Positions 48,087 through 59,109 of a stretch of DNA of 64,000 nucleotides are shown here, piece by piece. The stretch comes from Pseudorasbora parva. Its lineage: Eukaryota; Chordata; Actinopteri; Cypriniformes; Gobionidae. The stretch covers positions 37,861,547 to 37,925,546 of the forward strand of contig NC_090182.1 of the NCBI RefSeq assembly GCF_024679245.1, read 5' to 3'. The translations under genes and the position numbers were made by a program. The notes below the pieces were generated by a model. It did not search any database, was not told the DNA's origin, and saw nothing but the letters and a program-made list of their open reading frames with translations. Every line of letters starts with the position of its first letter. The first letter of the stretch is position 1.

Positions 48087-49084
48087 CTGGCCTGTCGGCA
48101 GACGCGGTAGAGACCTTACTCAGTTCCAGGGCTCCGTCCACAAGGAGACTGTACAGCCTCAAGTGGAATGTGTTTTCCACTTGGTGTAGGGGGCGTGAGG
48201 TGGACCCAGTTAACTGCCCAGTGGCTTCAGTGCTGGAGTTCCTCCAAGATCGCTTCTCTGCGGGCCTAACCCCGTCCACACTCAAGGTGTACGTGGCTGC
48301 CATTGCGGCTTTCCACACTCCTCTGGGTGATGGGCCTCTGGGTAGGCACCAGTTGGTTGTACAGTTCCTCCGTGGGGCTCGGAGGATGAGGCCTGTGGCT
48401 CAGTCCAGAGTTCCAACCTGGGACCTGGCAGTGGTTCTCGAGGGGTTGGCTGAGGCCCCCTTCGAGCCACTGGAGTCAGCAGAACCGAAAAATCTGACCC
48501 TTAAGGTGGCTTTTCTACTCGCCATCTCCTCTCTAAGGAGAATGGGGGATCTCCAGGCCTTGGCAGTAACGCCGACTTGCCTGGAGTTTGCCCCGGGTGG
48601 AGTGAAGGCCATCTTACACCCTAGGCCGGGCTATGTGCCTAAGGTCCCATCCAGGGTGGTCAGGTCTTTGGTTCTGCAGGCATTTCATCCTCCGCCTCAC
48701 GTGACGGCGGAAGAGGGGAGACTTCACCTACTCTGCCCGGTCAGGGCACTCAGGGTGTATCTGGCGAAGTCCGCACAGTGGAGGAGATCTCAACAATTGT
48801 TGGTGTGTTTTGGCTCACCCAAGAAGGGGTTGCCTGCGTCTACCCAGACAATCAGTAACTGGATTGTCCAGGCAATAACCATGGCTTATCAGGTGCGCAG
48901 TTTGCCTTCACCTGTAGCCGTGAGGGCACATTCCACCAGAGGCATGGCCTCTTCGGTGGCCCTCCTTTCTGGGGTCCCCTTGCAGGATATCTGCGAGGCG
49001 GCGGGGTGGGCTACTCCACACACTTTTATCAGGTTCTATAGCCTGGATCTCCCTGCGACGCCTGGCGCGAGGGTGCTCCAACCC
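48087..49084 (+). CDS. DIRS tyrosine recombinase (integrase)
   Basis: This domain integrates the circular DNA intermediate by phosphotyrosine strand exchange. The frame is open from at least 47048 to the stop at 49085, because the RNase H frameshift fuses it to upstream sequence. The native protein, an overlapping ORF in the family, probably starts near 48087 (GLSADAVETLLSSRAPSTRR, the core-binding domain). Catalytic residues are all visible, counted from 47048: Arg in SLRRMGDLQ (about 497), HSTRG (His 628, Arg 631), His 658 in WATPHTF and the nucleophile Tyr 664 in FIRFYSLD. No stop or frameshift occurs within the domain. There is no independent promoter in sight. Whether it is translated is unknown. 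Confidence 0.9.
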
Positions 49085-49155
49085 TAGTTGTGCCCGGTCT
49101 CCGGCTTCACACTAGGACAGGCGCTACCCTCGGTGTGGCCTAGTGGGTACTTGTT

Positions 49156-49256
49156 CCCCAAAGCGTTTCGACGCAGTGGGAAGTTCCCTCGATAAGGGAA
49201 CGGCTCGGGTTATGTATATAACCCTTGTTCCCTGAGAGGGAACGAGCACTGCGTCG
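49156..49256 (+). repeat. DIRS internal complementary region (circle junction copy)
   Basis: The left part (49156-49201, ending CGATAAGGGAAC) is the complement of the left terminus including its GTT. The right part (49199-49256, AACGGCTCGGGTTATG to GAGCACTGCGTCG) is the complement of the right terminus. They share the single AAC at 49199-49201. Such a template, joining both ends, is required in the DIRS replication model. Confidence 0.9.
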
Positions 49257-49280
49257 TACCGCCACACCTCGGCACGCCTG

Positions 49281-49503
49281 GAGCGCATGCTTCAGAGCAA
49301 AAAACTGCCGCCATTATGCGCCGGCCCCCCTTTTATACTTCCGGGTACGCCGTCACAATGACGTCATCATGCACGACCAATCGGATTGGACTAGTGTTTA
49401 TTCAGGCTTCAGATTCGCTGATGCTTAGGGAGCATCCCCAAAGCGTTTCGACGCAGTGCTCGTTCCCTCTCAGGGAACAAGGGTTATATACATAACCCGA
49501 GCC
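49281..49503 (-). repeat. DIRS right inverted terminal repeat
   Basis: Complement of the left repeat as far as CACTGCGTCG, then a terminus of its own (CTCGTTCCCTCTCAGGGAAC to ACCCGAGCC). It includes the inverted CCAAT/CRE/TATA set (TGACGTCA at 49359-49366, CCCCTTTTATACTT at about 49327). Confidence 0.9.
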
Positions 49504-50653
49504 GTTTCTTTTCCTTGTTGTTGCACAACAAAGCTGCACAGTAACATTTTCAATTTGTAAATGAAAAATATGTACATATATAAAATAATTTGCTTAAGCA
49601 GCATAATGCATATCTGTATGATACATATTCCACCTCCTGTTATTCACATTAACATTTAAGACATAATGGACTGTGTCTGAGATTAATACCTCATCCAGAT
49701 TAGCATTCTTTGAGTTTTAAAATGGGATTGAGCACTTTTCACAAAACAAAACACAAAACTCTGTTAGTGTCAGGTTGGTGTTTGTGTCCACCATAGACTG
49801 TAAACAATATGAACACGTCGTCTTCAGTGCCTTCCATTGACGAAAAGTTAAGTGTTATTTGCTTATAGAAGAAAAAGATTAATTCCCACAAAGCTGCAAT
49901 GCCTTTTGATTATTTGATCAAAACTTCTCTCATGGTACACTTACACACCCACACATAAGAGAGAAGTGCATCATATGCATATTCCACATTTTATCATAAG
50001 TGTGGGGACATGCATTGGTCTCGGTCTTGACTCGGTCTCGGCCTGTCTTGGTCTTGGTCTTGACTCGGTCTCGGCCCTTCAAAGTCTTGGTCTTGTCTTG
50101 GTCTCTGCCCTTCAAAGTCTTGGTCTTGTCTTGGTCTCGGTTTAGGTGGTCTTGACTACAACACTATCTGACGTGCAAAACCGTTTTGCTTGCTACTTCT
50201 AAGGTTTAGTCGCATACAATAGTCTATAAACCGAATCATGTCCTCATACACTGCGAGTAAAGACACAGAAATGTTGAGAGGCCACTAAATACAGTACATA
50301 CCACAGAGACGGACTTCCTGATGTTGCCGTTTCTCCTGTTCAATTTATTTCAGCCTCAGATTTGATTCTGGATCATTATCTGTATTAGCTGAGATAGCGA
50401 TGGGTTTCTCCACGCTTGAGGACGTCACCGCTTTGCACGCTCGTCATTCTTTAGCTCCGCCCACATGATACGCCTCCAGGCGCTCGTTTTTTTTTTCCGG
50501 AAAGACTCGGTACAGCCTATATTTCTTTTATAAATATGATAAAACTAAAGACTTTTCGGAGATATGAAGGATGCAATACTACTCTATAGGTACTCAAGAT
50601 TGACATGAGATTGACTGAAACTGAGTGTTTCACCCCCCCCCCCCCCCCTTTAA

Positions 50654-51100
50654 ATACTGACCTTTTTCTAAAAACACGATCTGTCCATTAGCAATCACAA
50701 ATGTAATTAATACTGTTTTTCTCAAACATATCAAAACAAATCATAAATATTAATGGAATATAACTTTTCTGAGATTTTGACCACTGAATGGGTCATTTTG
50801 CATGTGATGGGTCACATAAATAAATAATGTTTATAAGTTGTGAATAGTTTGACAGTTTCACTGAGAATAGACTCATCAGTTTTTTCAAGCCATGTACATT
50901 TGGTCATTGTGCAAATTGAAATCAAACTCTTTTGCAAACATGTGCAGAAAACAAATGAAATTTGCTTACATTTAATAAGAAATTATAATCTGATGTGAAC
51001 ATGAAACTAATTGTTCAGAGATCTGAACTTATTGTTTTAAGGTAAAAAATATATAATTCAAGAATTGAGCATAAGAAGTTGAGAAAACCTGTAAAATACT
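50654..51100. other. Intergenic spacer
   Basis: AT-rich. No feature recognised. Confidence 0.5.
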
Positions 51101-51116
51101 AAAGCAGCAGCATTAT

Positions 51117-51945
51117 GTGTGTACAAGAACCAATGGAAAGCATAAGAGAGAAAGAGCACAAAGAGAAAATACACTGGATGACAGAAGATCAGAGGAAAGT
51201 AAGTCCTCTTTATTTTTCAGAAGGACAGTTATGAAATATTGCGTAGGCCCTTCTGTGCTGCATGCTGAATTTGGTCTCGCCAATTGGGTGACTCCTGTTT
51301 TTTGACTCGGGATAAAAACAAAATGTCTGCCACACTTTGGGCCAGTCTGTTTGTGCTATGTGCCTGGACCACTCACCCGATGCCAGTCAGACACATGGTG
51401 CCAGCGCGCAAGCTCCTCCAACCGATGCTCCGCTGGCGACAGCTGTTCTCTTGCTGACTGAAGTCTGGGCACATGGTGAGGCGTGGCTGTCTGTGCGCAA
51501 GCACAATCGCTGCAGCTCCTTGCCTGGGGGCAACGGCTTAGGCATGCGTGTCAAAACTCATATTCGTCCTTCTGCTCTGTTCCTTACTGTCACACAAACA
51601 TTATTGCATTATGAGACACCAGTCTGGTCAGTTGTGACTTGGGCATGGAAATGGAGACTTGCACTCAAGGCTCAACAGCAGTGACTGGGAGGACTTCCTC
51701 CAAACTGAGCCTGGGGTACATCAGTGACCCAGTTTGCAGGCAGGCTAAAAGTTTGGGCTCTTTCAAGCCTGTTGGGCACACGACCTAAGAACGCTGTTGC
51801 TCCACAAGAGTGTGATCAATCGTTTGAGGATAATCTGACCCAGGCTGCACAATTTTTGAACAAGCACATGCTTGGGCGATCAAGCACTTCACATGATGTA
51901 CACTTGAGGGATGCTGCTATTTTAAAACACTACTTCCGACAATGA
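51117..51945 (+). other. Decayed coding-like segment, unidentified
   Basis: Base composition rises here and several plus-strand frames of 60-115 codons follow one another with in-frame stops between them. The last one (51724-51945) ends RSSTSHDVHLRDAAILKHYF before a stop. The texture suggests an old pseudogene or transposon coding region, but no motif identifies a family. Confidence 0.3.
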
Positions 51946-52137
51946 AAAGCATTTTTGGTGAAGGATTGAGATACCGTAATCATCAACCGTATCACATTTT
52001 GAAATACGATGACAAACTAAATGAGCATTAAATGTTTTTTTTTTTAAACTAATCTGAAATGTCAAGACAATAGCATGTTCTGTCAAATGCTAGCACATGT
52101 ACAGTGTGACACTATGAGAAATATACAGAAACTACGG

Positions 52138-52700
52138 TAACAATATACAATGCGGGTGCACTAATATGCATTATTTCATGCTTGATAATGCACAGATAAT
52201 CATGAGTTAATGTATTACTAATGGTGAGATAACCCATTTATTAATGATTACTGCATCAGCAACTAATGAAGATTCTACATGATTAATAGATTAAGTAATC
52301 ATTAAATTGTTATTAGTTAAATATGTCATAATGTATTAATTCCTTAATATCATTTAAATGAACGTGTTAATTACCACAACGGGTCTAAGCCATGCATTTC
52401 AACTTCCAGTTGTCTGCTTTATTTAATCATTAGCTCATGATTTATAAAGGTATCATTATGTTATGACTTTACTTGTTGGGGCACATGACTATTAACTAAT
52501 TAATTAAGTAATATGTAATTGTGGTTATGGGTTTTGAATTAATAATAATAAAAAAAAAAAAATCTAAACCCATAACCACAATTACATATGACTTAATCAT
52601 TAATAAATGGGTTAGTTCACCATTAGTAATACATTAACTCATGATTATCTGTGCATTAGTTAAGCATGAATTAATGCATATTAGTGCAACCGTATTGTAA
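52138..52700. mobile_element. Foldback element with GGTAACA-type ends
   Basis: The outer arms (about 52143-52250 and 52595-52695) are inverted copies sharing TGCACTAATATGCATTA and TGCACAGATAATCATGAGTT. An inner hairpin pairs ATGTAATTGTGGTTATGGGT (about 52510) with ACCCATAACCACAATTACAT (about 52569). The ends resemble those of the 5.1-kb element (GGTAACA...). No target duplication was found. Confidence 0.65.
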
Positions 52701-52769
52701 AGTGTTTACTGAGCAGCATTTTCCTTTTCTAATCGGCGGACCATCGAAAGTAGGGCTCAGGGGACAAAC

Positions 52770-53460
52770 TAGCCTGACGTGGTCATACTCAATTCTAGTC
52801 AGAATATGAGTCTGAAACTGCTCCATTGGGCTGTGATTATGGGGCGTGTTTCAACCGAACCAGGAAAGACATTTTTCCCCGCGGGTTGTTTTCTATGTCC
52901 GTGGGTTGAAGCGACTATTATGTGAGATATAGACCCATGAGTGCAAATTTTAGCAGATAACCTTGCCAAAATAACACACATTTTACCCCCCAAACACCAT
53001 TTTTCCCCCGGAGAACCCCCCGAGAAGCTATTGTTTAGGGCTAGTAGTTGGTGGGTTTTGTTGTAAAAACTTGGCAACCCTGTCTGCACGCGCATTGAAA
53101 TCAGGCTGGAATACACAATCTTTGCCAGTGTTGTAAAAAAATAAAATAACTTAATGATACACAGAGTACTTACCCAACATGATCATCATTGCTGAGAGAA
53201 ATTGTGAAGGTGAATGCATATACAAACAAGCACTCAGTTTAGGATTTGAAAAAATATAATCCAAGCTCCTTTGATGACGTGCATGATAACGTCACTGTTT
53301 ATCATCTGTCGGTCATCGTCTATAACCTGCCCTGATGATTTCATTGGTCTGAACAGTTTCTGTTCGGAGATAATTACTCCTCTATGGAGCAAGGCCAGAC
53401 CAAACTGCCCGACCTAAAAATGTTGTTGGGCGGGGCTAAGTTCAGCAGGGATCCAGGCTA
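52770..53460. mobile_element. TAGCCTG-end element with 9-bp TSD, copy 2
   Basis: GGGACAAAC flanks the element exactly (52761-52769 and 53461-53469). The sequence matches 31938-32719 throughout, with an internal deletion of about 90 bp. Same orientation as copy 1. Confidence 0.9.
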
Positions 53461-53469
53461 GGGACAAAC

Positions 53470-54336
53470 CATATATCGTCGCGATTGTGTGTTTGTCTTC
53501 AAACGTGTCTGTCTGCATGTTAGCGATCTCTAGAAGCTATGTTTGTTTATGTCAGGGATTTCAATGTCGCGTGGTTGTTCTTCTTCATGGGTGCCATATA
53601 TGGACTGAATGTGGCACACGGTGCCCTCAGGCTGCCAGTATGAACTGAAAACGTAGCACATCTACAGCAAGTCTACAGCACTCATAATGATACATCTGCG
53701 GATTTTGAATAAAGATTGAAAAAATAATACTTCTCCGTTAAGAAATTTAACTCAAACATATGAGAATCTATCAATATTTCTCCACAACGGCACACTATTG
53801 AACCAAAAGCCCTTAGGGATGTTGTTTTGTCACGAGCCTTCATGACGACCACAGAGGAGTTTTTCATTAAATGGGAGCAGCTGACACGCATATTACAATC
53901 ACAAGGTATAGATGTCAGTTTTTATGTTCATAACTCCTAACACATACAGTATTAACACATTACGGTCACTATAATAATACATTTATAATACATTTATAAT
54001 AATTTACTATAAAAATAACTTTCAATAAATTAAACTAATTTTCTCAACACAACTTTGATTCCTTTTATCCAGCATTTGAAAGCTGTAGACTCTGTCCAGT
54101 TGGAGACATAATTGTGTAATTGATGGTTTTAGTTTTCATATCAACTAATTCAATCCAAGTAAATGGACCACTCACAAGATGGCACCAAAATCACCCTGTC
54201 ACCTTTAAATCTTTCAGAAAATAATGTAAGTTTAACAAATCGAATCGTATCGTTGGCTGAACATCGTGATATATATAAATATATATCATAGTGTGTATCG
54301 TATTGTATTGTGAGATAAGTGTATCGCTATAGCCCT
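53470..54336. mobile_element. Possible older element split by the copy above
   Basis: AGTAGGGCT at 52750-52758 and AGCCCTACT ending at about 54341 are inverted. The right subterminal region (TGTATCGCTATAGCCC with CGTATTGTATTG words) looks like hAT-type ends of fish. Flanking duplications do not match, so the pairing is uncertain. Confidence 0.35.
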
Positions 54337-54777
54337 ACTTCTGAGCTGGAAAAAGCAAACTCTGGTCAGGCCAATCACATCATGTATAGAGTCAGTGAAC
54401 GGGCTTAACATAATAACGGCAGAGTTGTGTGCTACTTGTAAAAAAAAAAGCTGGAGAATGGCAGCCTTTCGAATTGGCTTTGGCTGCGACTCTGGAAGAC
54501 ATGGAGTTAAGCTTTTCTTTGAGAAAAGAATAAAGAACAGCACTGAAGTCATTCTTAAAAAGGGAAGATGTGTTCTGAGTTTTCCCATCCGGATATGGTA
54601 AAGTTAAATCAATCAACTAGCTCCGCTTCACCTTCTTTGTTGCTCTGGTTAGTTGAAGCGCTATCCAATCGCATGCAGAGGGAATCGGGACCATTTTCCC
54701 GCCCCCCTTAGATTAAGCCATCTCATTGGTAAGTTCCCAGACCCAACATCTTGATGTGGGTCTAGCTTGTCAGGCTA
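54337..54777. mobile_element. Partial copy of the 33.87-kb TAGCCT element
   Basis: Matches 33950-34395 in order, from CTTCTGAGCTG to TCTTGATGTGGGTCT and GTCAGGCTA. The left 75 bp is missing, replaced by the end of the preceding element. Confidence 0.7.
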
Positions 54778-55642
54778 GAAACGACAGAGAAAATTATCCA
54801 ACCTCTCATTGGGTTAAAGTAGCATTATATTATCTTATGAGAATTAACTACTCATCCAAGAAAGCTCTCTACTGGTGTAGCCAATGCAGAGGGATTAAAT
54901 TTAATGCTACTTTTGCAGGTAAGAATGTAATTAAGGTTAAGACCCTCAGTTTCCTTCTTAAAATGTAAACATCCCCATTAGCTGTGATGTTAAAGCCCTC
55001 TTGGTCGAAGTAATGAGGTAAAAACACTAGCCTGTGAGGGCACAGTTCGATACGTCCCGTTAGACTAACATTAAAGCTCTTAATTGCATCATATGGTCAT
55101 GCAAAAACTTTTTACATTTTTTTTTAATCAATTTTCATTGATGCATGTATGTTAAAGCATTGGTTTACGGTTTAATTAGGCATGTGGTATAATGAGCTCA
55201 TTATAAGAAAGCATTTAATTATAGTGATGTGTTTGTGGTAAGCATAGCAAATGAAGAAATGAGACGCTAATAATAGTAGGCTAATTGACTTCAGGGATAT
55301 GTTCATTAACCATGTGTCCAGTGTAATCAAAAGTCAAGAAGACTCAGGGAAATTACATTACTGTTTGTTTATTATAGCCTACTCTTTAAAGAAGAGAGAG
55401 CAACCTGAACATCATCTCTCAAAATTTACATTTTTCATAAGTTGGTTTAGCAGAAAATGGTCTAAAGTGAGCTTATTCGTAAACTTGTTTTTACTGTACT
55501 GCAAGATCATTTTGGCAAACTGGCAGGAGCCCAGAGCAATTTACTTATATTTGCTTAATGCTACAGAGTTGAAATTGTTACATTAAATACTTTACCTGAG
55601 GCAAATGTGCTGAAACAGATCCCGACTGAACAGAAGATTACC
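54778..55642. other. Intergenic spacer
   Basis: AT-rich. Short frames at 54726 and 55299 without family resemblance. Confidence 0.5.
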
Positions 55643-55646
55643 TTAA

Positions 55647-56340
55647 AGGGTTACTTCAGCGATTAGCATATGGCTTTGTATCAGTAGAAACCCTGGAGTT
55701 TATTTAAATGATTTTGCTTTCCCCCCTCATATCCCCCTGAGACCCGCGCGTGGGGGATGGGAGATTACACTCAGAGCTCAGCTCGCAGCTAAAGGCACTC
55801 ATTTAAACGGAGCTATGGTGAGCAATGTAAGTCTTTTAACTTCTCAAATTAATTTCTATGAAAGTTAAGCTTGCAAAGGCATGAACTGAAACGCGCCAGA
55901 CTGAACTCGCATTGTGAATGTATGCCGTGAGTGAAGTCGCGATTACCTCAGCTCTCATCACGAGAGCTCATTAGCTCATTTATCTGACTCCTGCAGTTAG
56001 TGCTCAGTGCTGTGATACTCGCGCGGTCACTCACTCATTATATTTAACAGACACGTTCAGTTTTTAATTGTAGTGTCTTCAACTCAGTCACAGTAATCCA
56101 GTAGCGGTGGCTTTGGGAATGGCCTCACAGGGCAGTGAAGCATTCTGTAAAGCATTCTTTTCATCATTCTGATGAAAGACTACTGAATTGTAGTCTTTCA
56201 TCCCCATGAGACAAAAAAACAAACATTTTCTGTCTTTTCTCAGTCTAGAAGGCTCCAAATTCAAAAATAATTTCACATTTCTACTACATTGATGACCCAG
56301 TTTAAATACAGATTCATCTTCCCAGCGCTGAAGTACCCCT
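55647..56340. mobile_element. TTAA-flanked MITE, AGGGTTACTTCAGCG family
   Basis: TTAA at 55643-55646 and 56341-56344. The ends are AGGGTTACTTCAGCGATT and, read inward from the right, AGGGGTACTTCAGCGCTG. The body is moderately GC-rich and non-coding. A 158-codon minus-strand frame crossing its right end is a chance frame. Confidence 0.8.
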
Positions 56341-56344
56341 TTAA

Positions 56345-57282
56345 GTTTCACAATATATGCTGCACAATGTGAATTACCAAAGTCTGAAACCAACATCCTC
56401 TGTTGGTCCAGGAACAACATTACCATCAAACAAATAATAAAAGCCCTTACCTTAACCCTATAAACATAAATAAGTGAATGTTGTTCATTCCCCAAAATTC
56501 TAAAAACCTTTAAGGGATACTTCACGGAAAAATTAAAATCAGCCCATGATTTACTCACCCTCAACCCATCCTAGGTATATATGACATTGTTCTTTCAGAT
56601 AAATACAATCTCAGTTATATTTAACAATGCCCTGCCTCTTCCCAGCTCTATAATGGCATTGACTTGTTGGGCCATTTTTGAAGTCCACAAAGGTACATGT
56701 ATCCATCATATAACTGTTCCAAGCGGTTCCGGGAGGTTAATAAAGGCCTTCTAAAGCATAAGAGTGCTTTGTGTAAGAAAACAATCCATATTTAAAACTT
56801 TATTGACTGAAACAACTTGCTTCCGGTGGTCAGCGGTACACAGGTCAAAAGGTCACAAAGCGAAAGTGTAATCCTTGAACCCCTGACATATGCGTATTGA
56901 CGAACTCAGAAGTGCAGAGGATAGAGCAAAACAAAACACCGGTCATGAATTGGAGTTTAAAATGAGAATTTTTAAAGAGAAATGGCGAAGAATTTCGATA
57001 TAAGAGAAGACAGGATTGAGTTTGCTGACAGCCTTATCCGCAATAAAAGGCGTCAAAGCTTGCGAAGCTTCTACACATAGCGTCAGGGCTTAATTTGTCT
57101 CTTTTACACTTTATTTCGATAGTCCATTTTATTTATTCTACCATCTATAAACAACATTTGCAACGACATGTCAACTAACTCTCACTGGAGTATTAGTAGA
57201 CTGTTAGGTTAGGGCTGGTAGAATAATTTAACATGTAGTTGCAAAAGTTATTTACAGTCAGTAGAATGTCTGTTGGAAAGCA
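56345..57282. other. Spacer with one more TTAA-type left end
   Basis: TTAA at about 56510 followed by GGGATACTTCACGG looks like the start of a TTAA element related to the one at 14.5 kb. No matching right end was found. The remainder is unassigned. Confidence 0.4.
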
Positions 57283-57286
57283 TTAA

Positions 57287-57662
57287 AGCTACACTGTGTG
57301 ATATTTTCCCCCATCTAGCGGTGAAAAGGTATATGACCATCCAGTGAATATTAGTTTCTGATCCTCTCAATTCTGATTTCGTTTTAACTCCTACGGTGGC
57401 CATATTAGTCCAAGATTAACATGGCAATCCCCCTCTTCACATTCGACACGGTGCCATCATAGACAGTAAAAGAAAGGGTGCCATCGAGTGTTAAAACGCG
57501 AAAGGCAAAGCTTGAATTTACGGATATGTCCCTCTTTGGCTAATGTACTTCAAGATGGAGGGGCAACATGGCGACCGGCTTTCGAACCCCTCACCTGTAT
57601 GTATTTTCAATGGCATATTATAAACTTACGAGAATAAACTAAAAAAGGTACACAGTGTAGCT
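57287..57662. mobile_element. TTAA-flanked MITE, AGCTACACTGTGT family
   Basis: TTAA at 57283-57286 and 57663-57666. The ends are AGCTACACTGTGTGA and, read inward from the right, AGCTACACTGTGTAC. Non-coding, 376 bp. A fragment of the same family ends at 23192. Confidence 0.85.
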
Positions 57663-57680
57663 TTAAAAGAAAGTGTTACC

Positions 57681-57766
57681 ATATACAGCTCTGGAAAAAA
57701 AAGAGACCACTTAACATTAATTTCTCAATGTTAACTGGTCTCTTAATTTTTTTCCAGAGCTGTATA
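57681..57766. mobile_element. 86-bp hairpin MITE with Tc1-like ends
   Basis: ATATACAGCTCTGGAAAAA on the left is the exact complement of the right end. The interior (AGACCACTTAACATT and AATGTTAACTGGTCT) pairs as well, so almost the whole element is one hairpin. TA lies at both borders, as in Tc1/mariner insertions. Confidence 0.85.
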
Positions 57767-58399
57767 TGACGGCCAGACAGACTGACTGACTGACTGACTG
57801 GTTTACTCCATCTATTTTTTGATCCAATACAGATGAAGTCTTTGAGAAAAACTTTTTGTTCAAAATGTAGCTTTTTTAATGAACATTCAAGTTTTGAAAA
57901 AAAAGAACGATAAAAAACGCATGAGGCTAGATTTATTTATTTTTTAAAGAAGAGGGACTACTGTTTTATTTGATATAGTTTATGTTCAGATAGTCATACA
58001 ACCAAACATTCTACATGAAAGTTTTCTGAAAATTATCAAAAATGCTGCCGCAAGCTGTCAGCCTCTAAAAAAAAATCATAATAATTGGTGAATAGCCACA
58101 TTTTAATAGTCAGAGGTACACATAAGTGGTGCACATACAGTATACGCATGTGCGACCAAAAAATAAAACATAAATAAGTTCAGACCACTCATTTGTATAC
58201 AAACATGGTTGACAGTTGTTAATGAAGTAAGTACAGTAAGCTGATCAACTAACTGTTATACTGTACTGTATACAATTTTCATTTGAGCTGAATGGCTTAT
58301 AAATCACATATGCTTACTCCCTGGCAACCCGCCAAAAGATTGCTGATTTTAGGTTTTACATTTTATTATAACATATAATTGTATTTTTATTTAATAATA
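57767..58399. other. Intergenic spacer
   Basis: Starts with a short (GACT)n patch at 57778-57800. The rest is AT-rich with no feature. Confidence 0.5.
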
Positions 58400-58400
58400 T

Positions 58401-59109
58401 ATACAGCTCTGGAAAAAATTAAGAGACCACTTAACATTGATTCTTCAACAAAAAAATAAATTGATGTCATTAATGACTCCCCCTAATGTCGTTCCACACC
58501 CGTAAGACCTCCGTTCATCATCAGAACACAGTTTAAGATATTTTAGATTTTAGTCCCAGAGCATATGCAGTCAGTCGCCACTTTACTCTCCATGTCCAGA
58601 AAGGGAATAAAAACATCATCAAAGTAGTCCATATGATTCGGGTCGCCAATGTCACGTGATTTCAGCTGTTCAGATTGGGTCAAACTGCCAAACTGCTGAA
58701 ATCACGTGACATTGGCGACCCGAATCATTGATCGATTCACACTTTTTGAATCTTTTCAACACGGAAGACGGAACACGGAAGAGAAGACAATGCTGAATAA
58801 AATCATAGTTTTTGATATTTTTGGACCAAAATGTATTTACGATGCTTCAAGAGACTCTAATCAACCATCTGATGTCACATATGGACTTCTTTGATGATGT
58901 TTTTATTCCCTTTCTGGACATGGAGAGTAAAGTGGGCACTGACTGCATATGCTCTGGGACTAAAATATAAAATATCTTAAACTGTGTTCTGAAGATGAAC
59001 GGAGGTCTTACGGGTGTGGAACGACATAAGGGGGAGTCATTAATGACATCAATTTCATTTTTGGGTGAACTAACCCTTTAAGTGGTCTCTTAATTTTTTC
59101 ATAGCTTTA

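Larger units (their letters stand above)
44273..49503 (+). mobile_element. DIRS1-type tyrosine-recombinase retrotransposon
   Basis: The 5231-bp insertion sits in hAT-A with GTT on each side (44270-44272 and 49504-49506). Copy 2 of hAT-A has the empty site with a single GTT, so no ordinary target duplication was made. It has inverted terminal repeats of about 200 bp, a Gag-like frame, RT/RNase H remnants, a tyrosine recombinase frame and an internal complementary region at 49156-49256. This set and order define DIRS elements. The copy is inactive as a retrotransposon because the RT core is deleted and RNase H is frameshifted. Confidence 0.95.
41477..50166 (+). mobile_element. hAT-A transposon, copy 1, carrying two insertions
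   Basis: The terminal inverted repeats are TAGTGTTGTAGT and ACTACAACACTA. A perfect 8-bp target duplication, TCTGACGT, occupies 41469-41476 and 50167-50174. The subterminal regions carry many GGTCTCG/GGTCTTG repeats. Two foreign insertions are removed by comparison with copy 2 at 59620-61443: hAT-B at 42080-43914 and the DIRS element at 44273-49503. About 1.6 kb of hAT-A remains, with a deletion of roughly 190 bp relative to copy 2. No transposase is encoded, so it is non-autonomous. Confidence 0.9.
40762..50649. mobile_element. Outer TTAA element, split by hAT-A
   Basis: TTAA lies at 40758-40761 and 50650-50653. The ends are AGGGG(G)n TGAAATGCTG and, read inward from the right, AGGG(G)n TGAAACACTC. 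Removing the hAT-A insertion and one copy of its duplication leaves about 1190 bp that matches the partial copy at 5672-6750 across the junction. That copy preserves the empty site (GACTAGTGTAACG, complement of CGTTACACTAGTC). The poly-G/poly-C tracts at both ends are unusually long. Confidence 0.85.

Noticed and set aside
56088..56564. 158-codon minus-strand frame
   Set aside because: Crosses the boundary of a TTAA element and has no motif; a chance frame.
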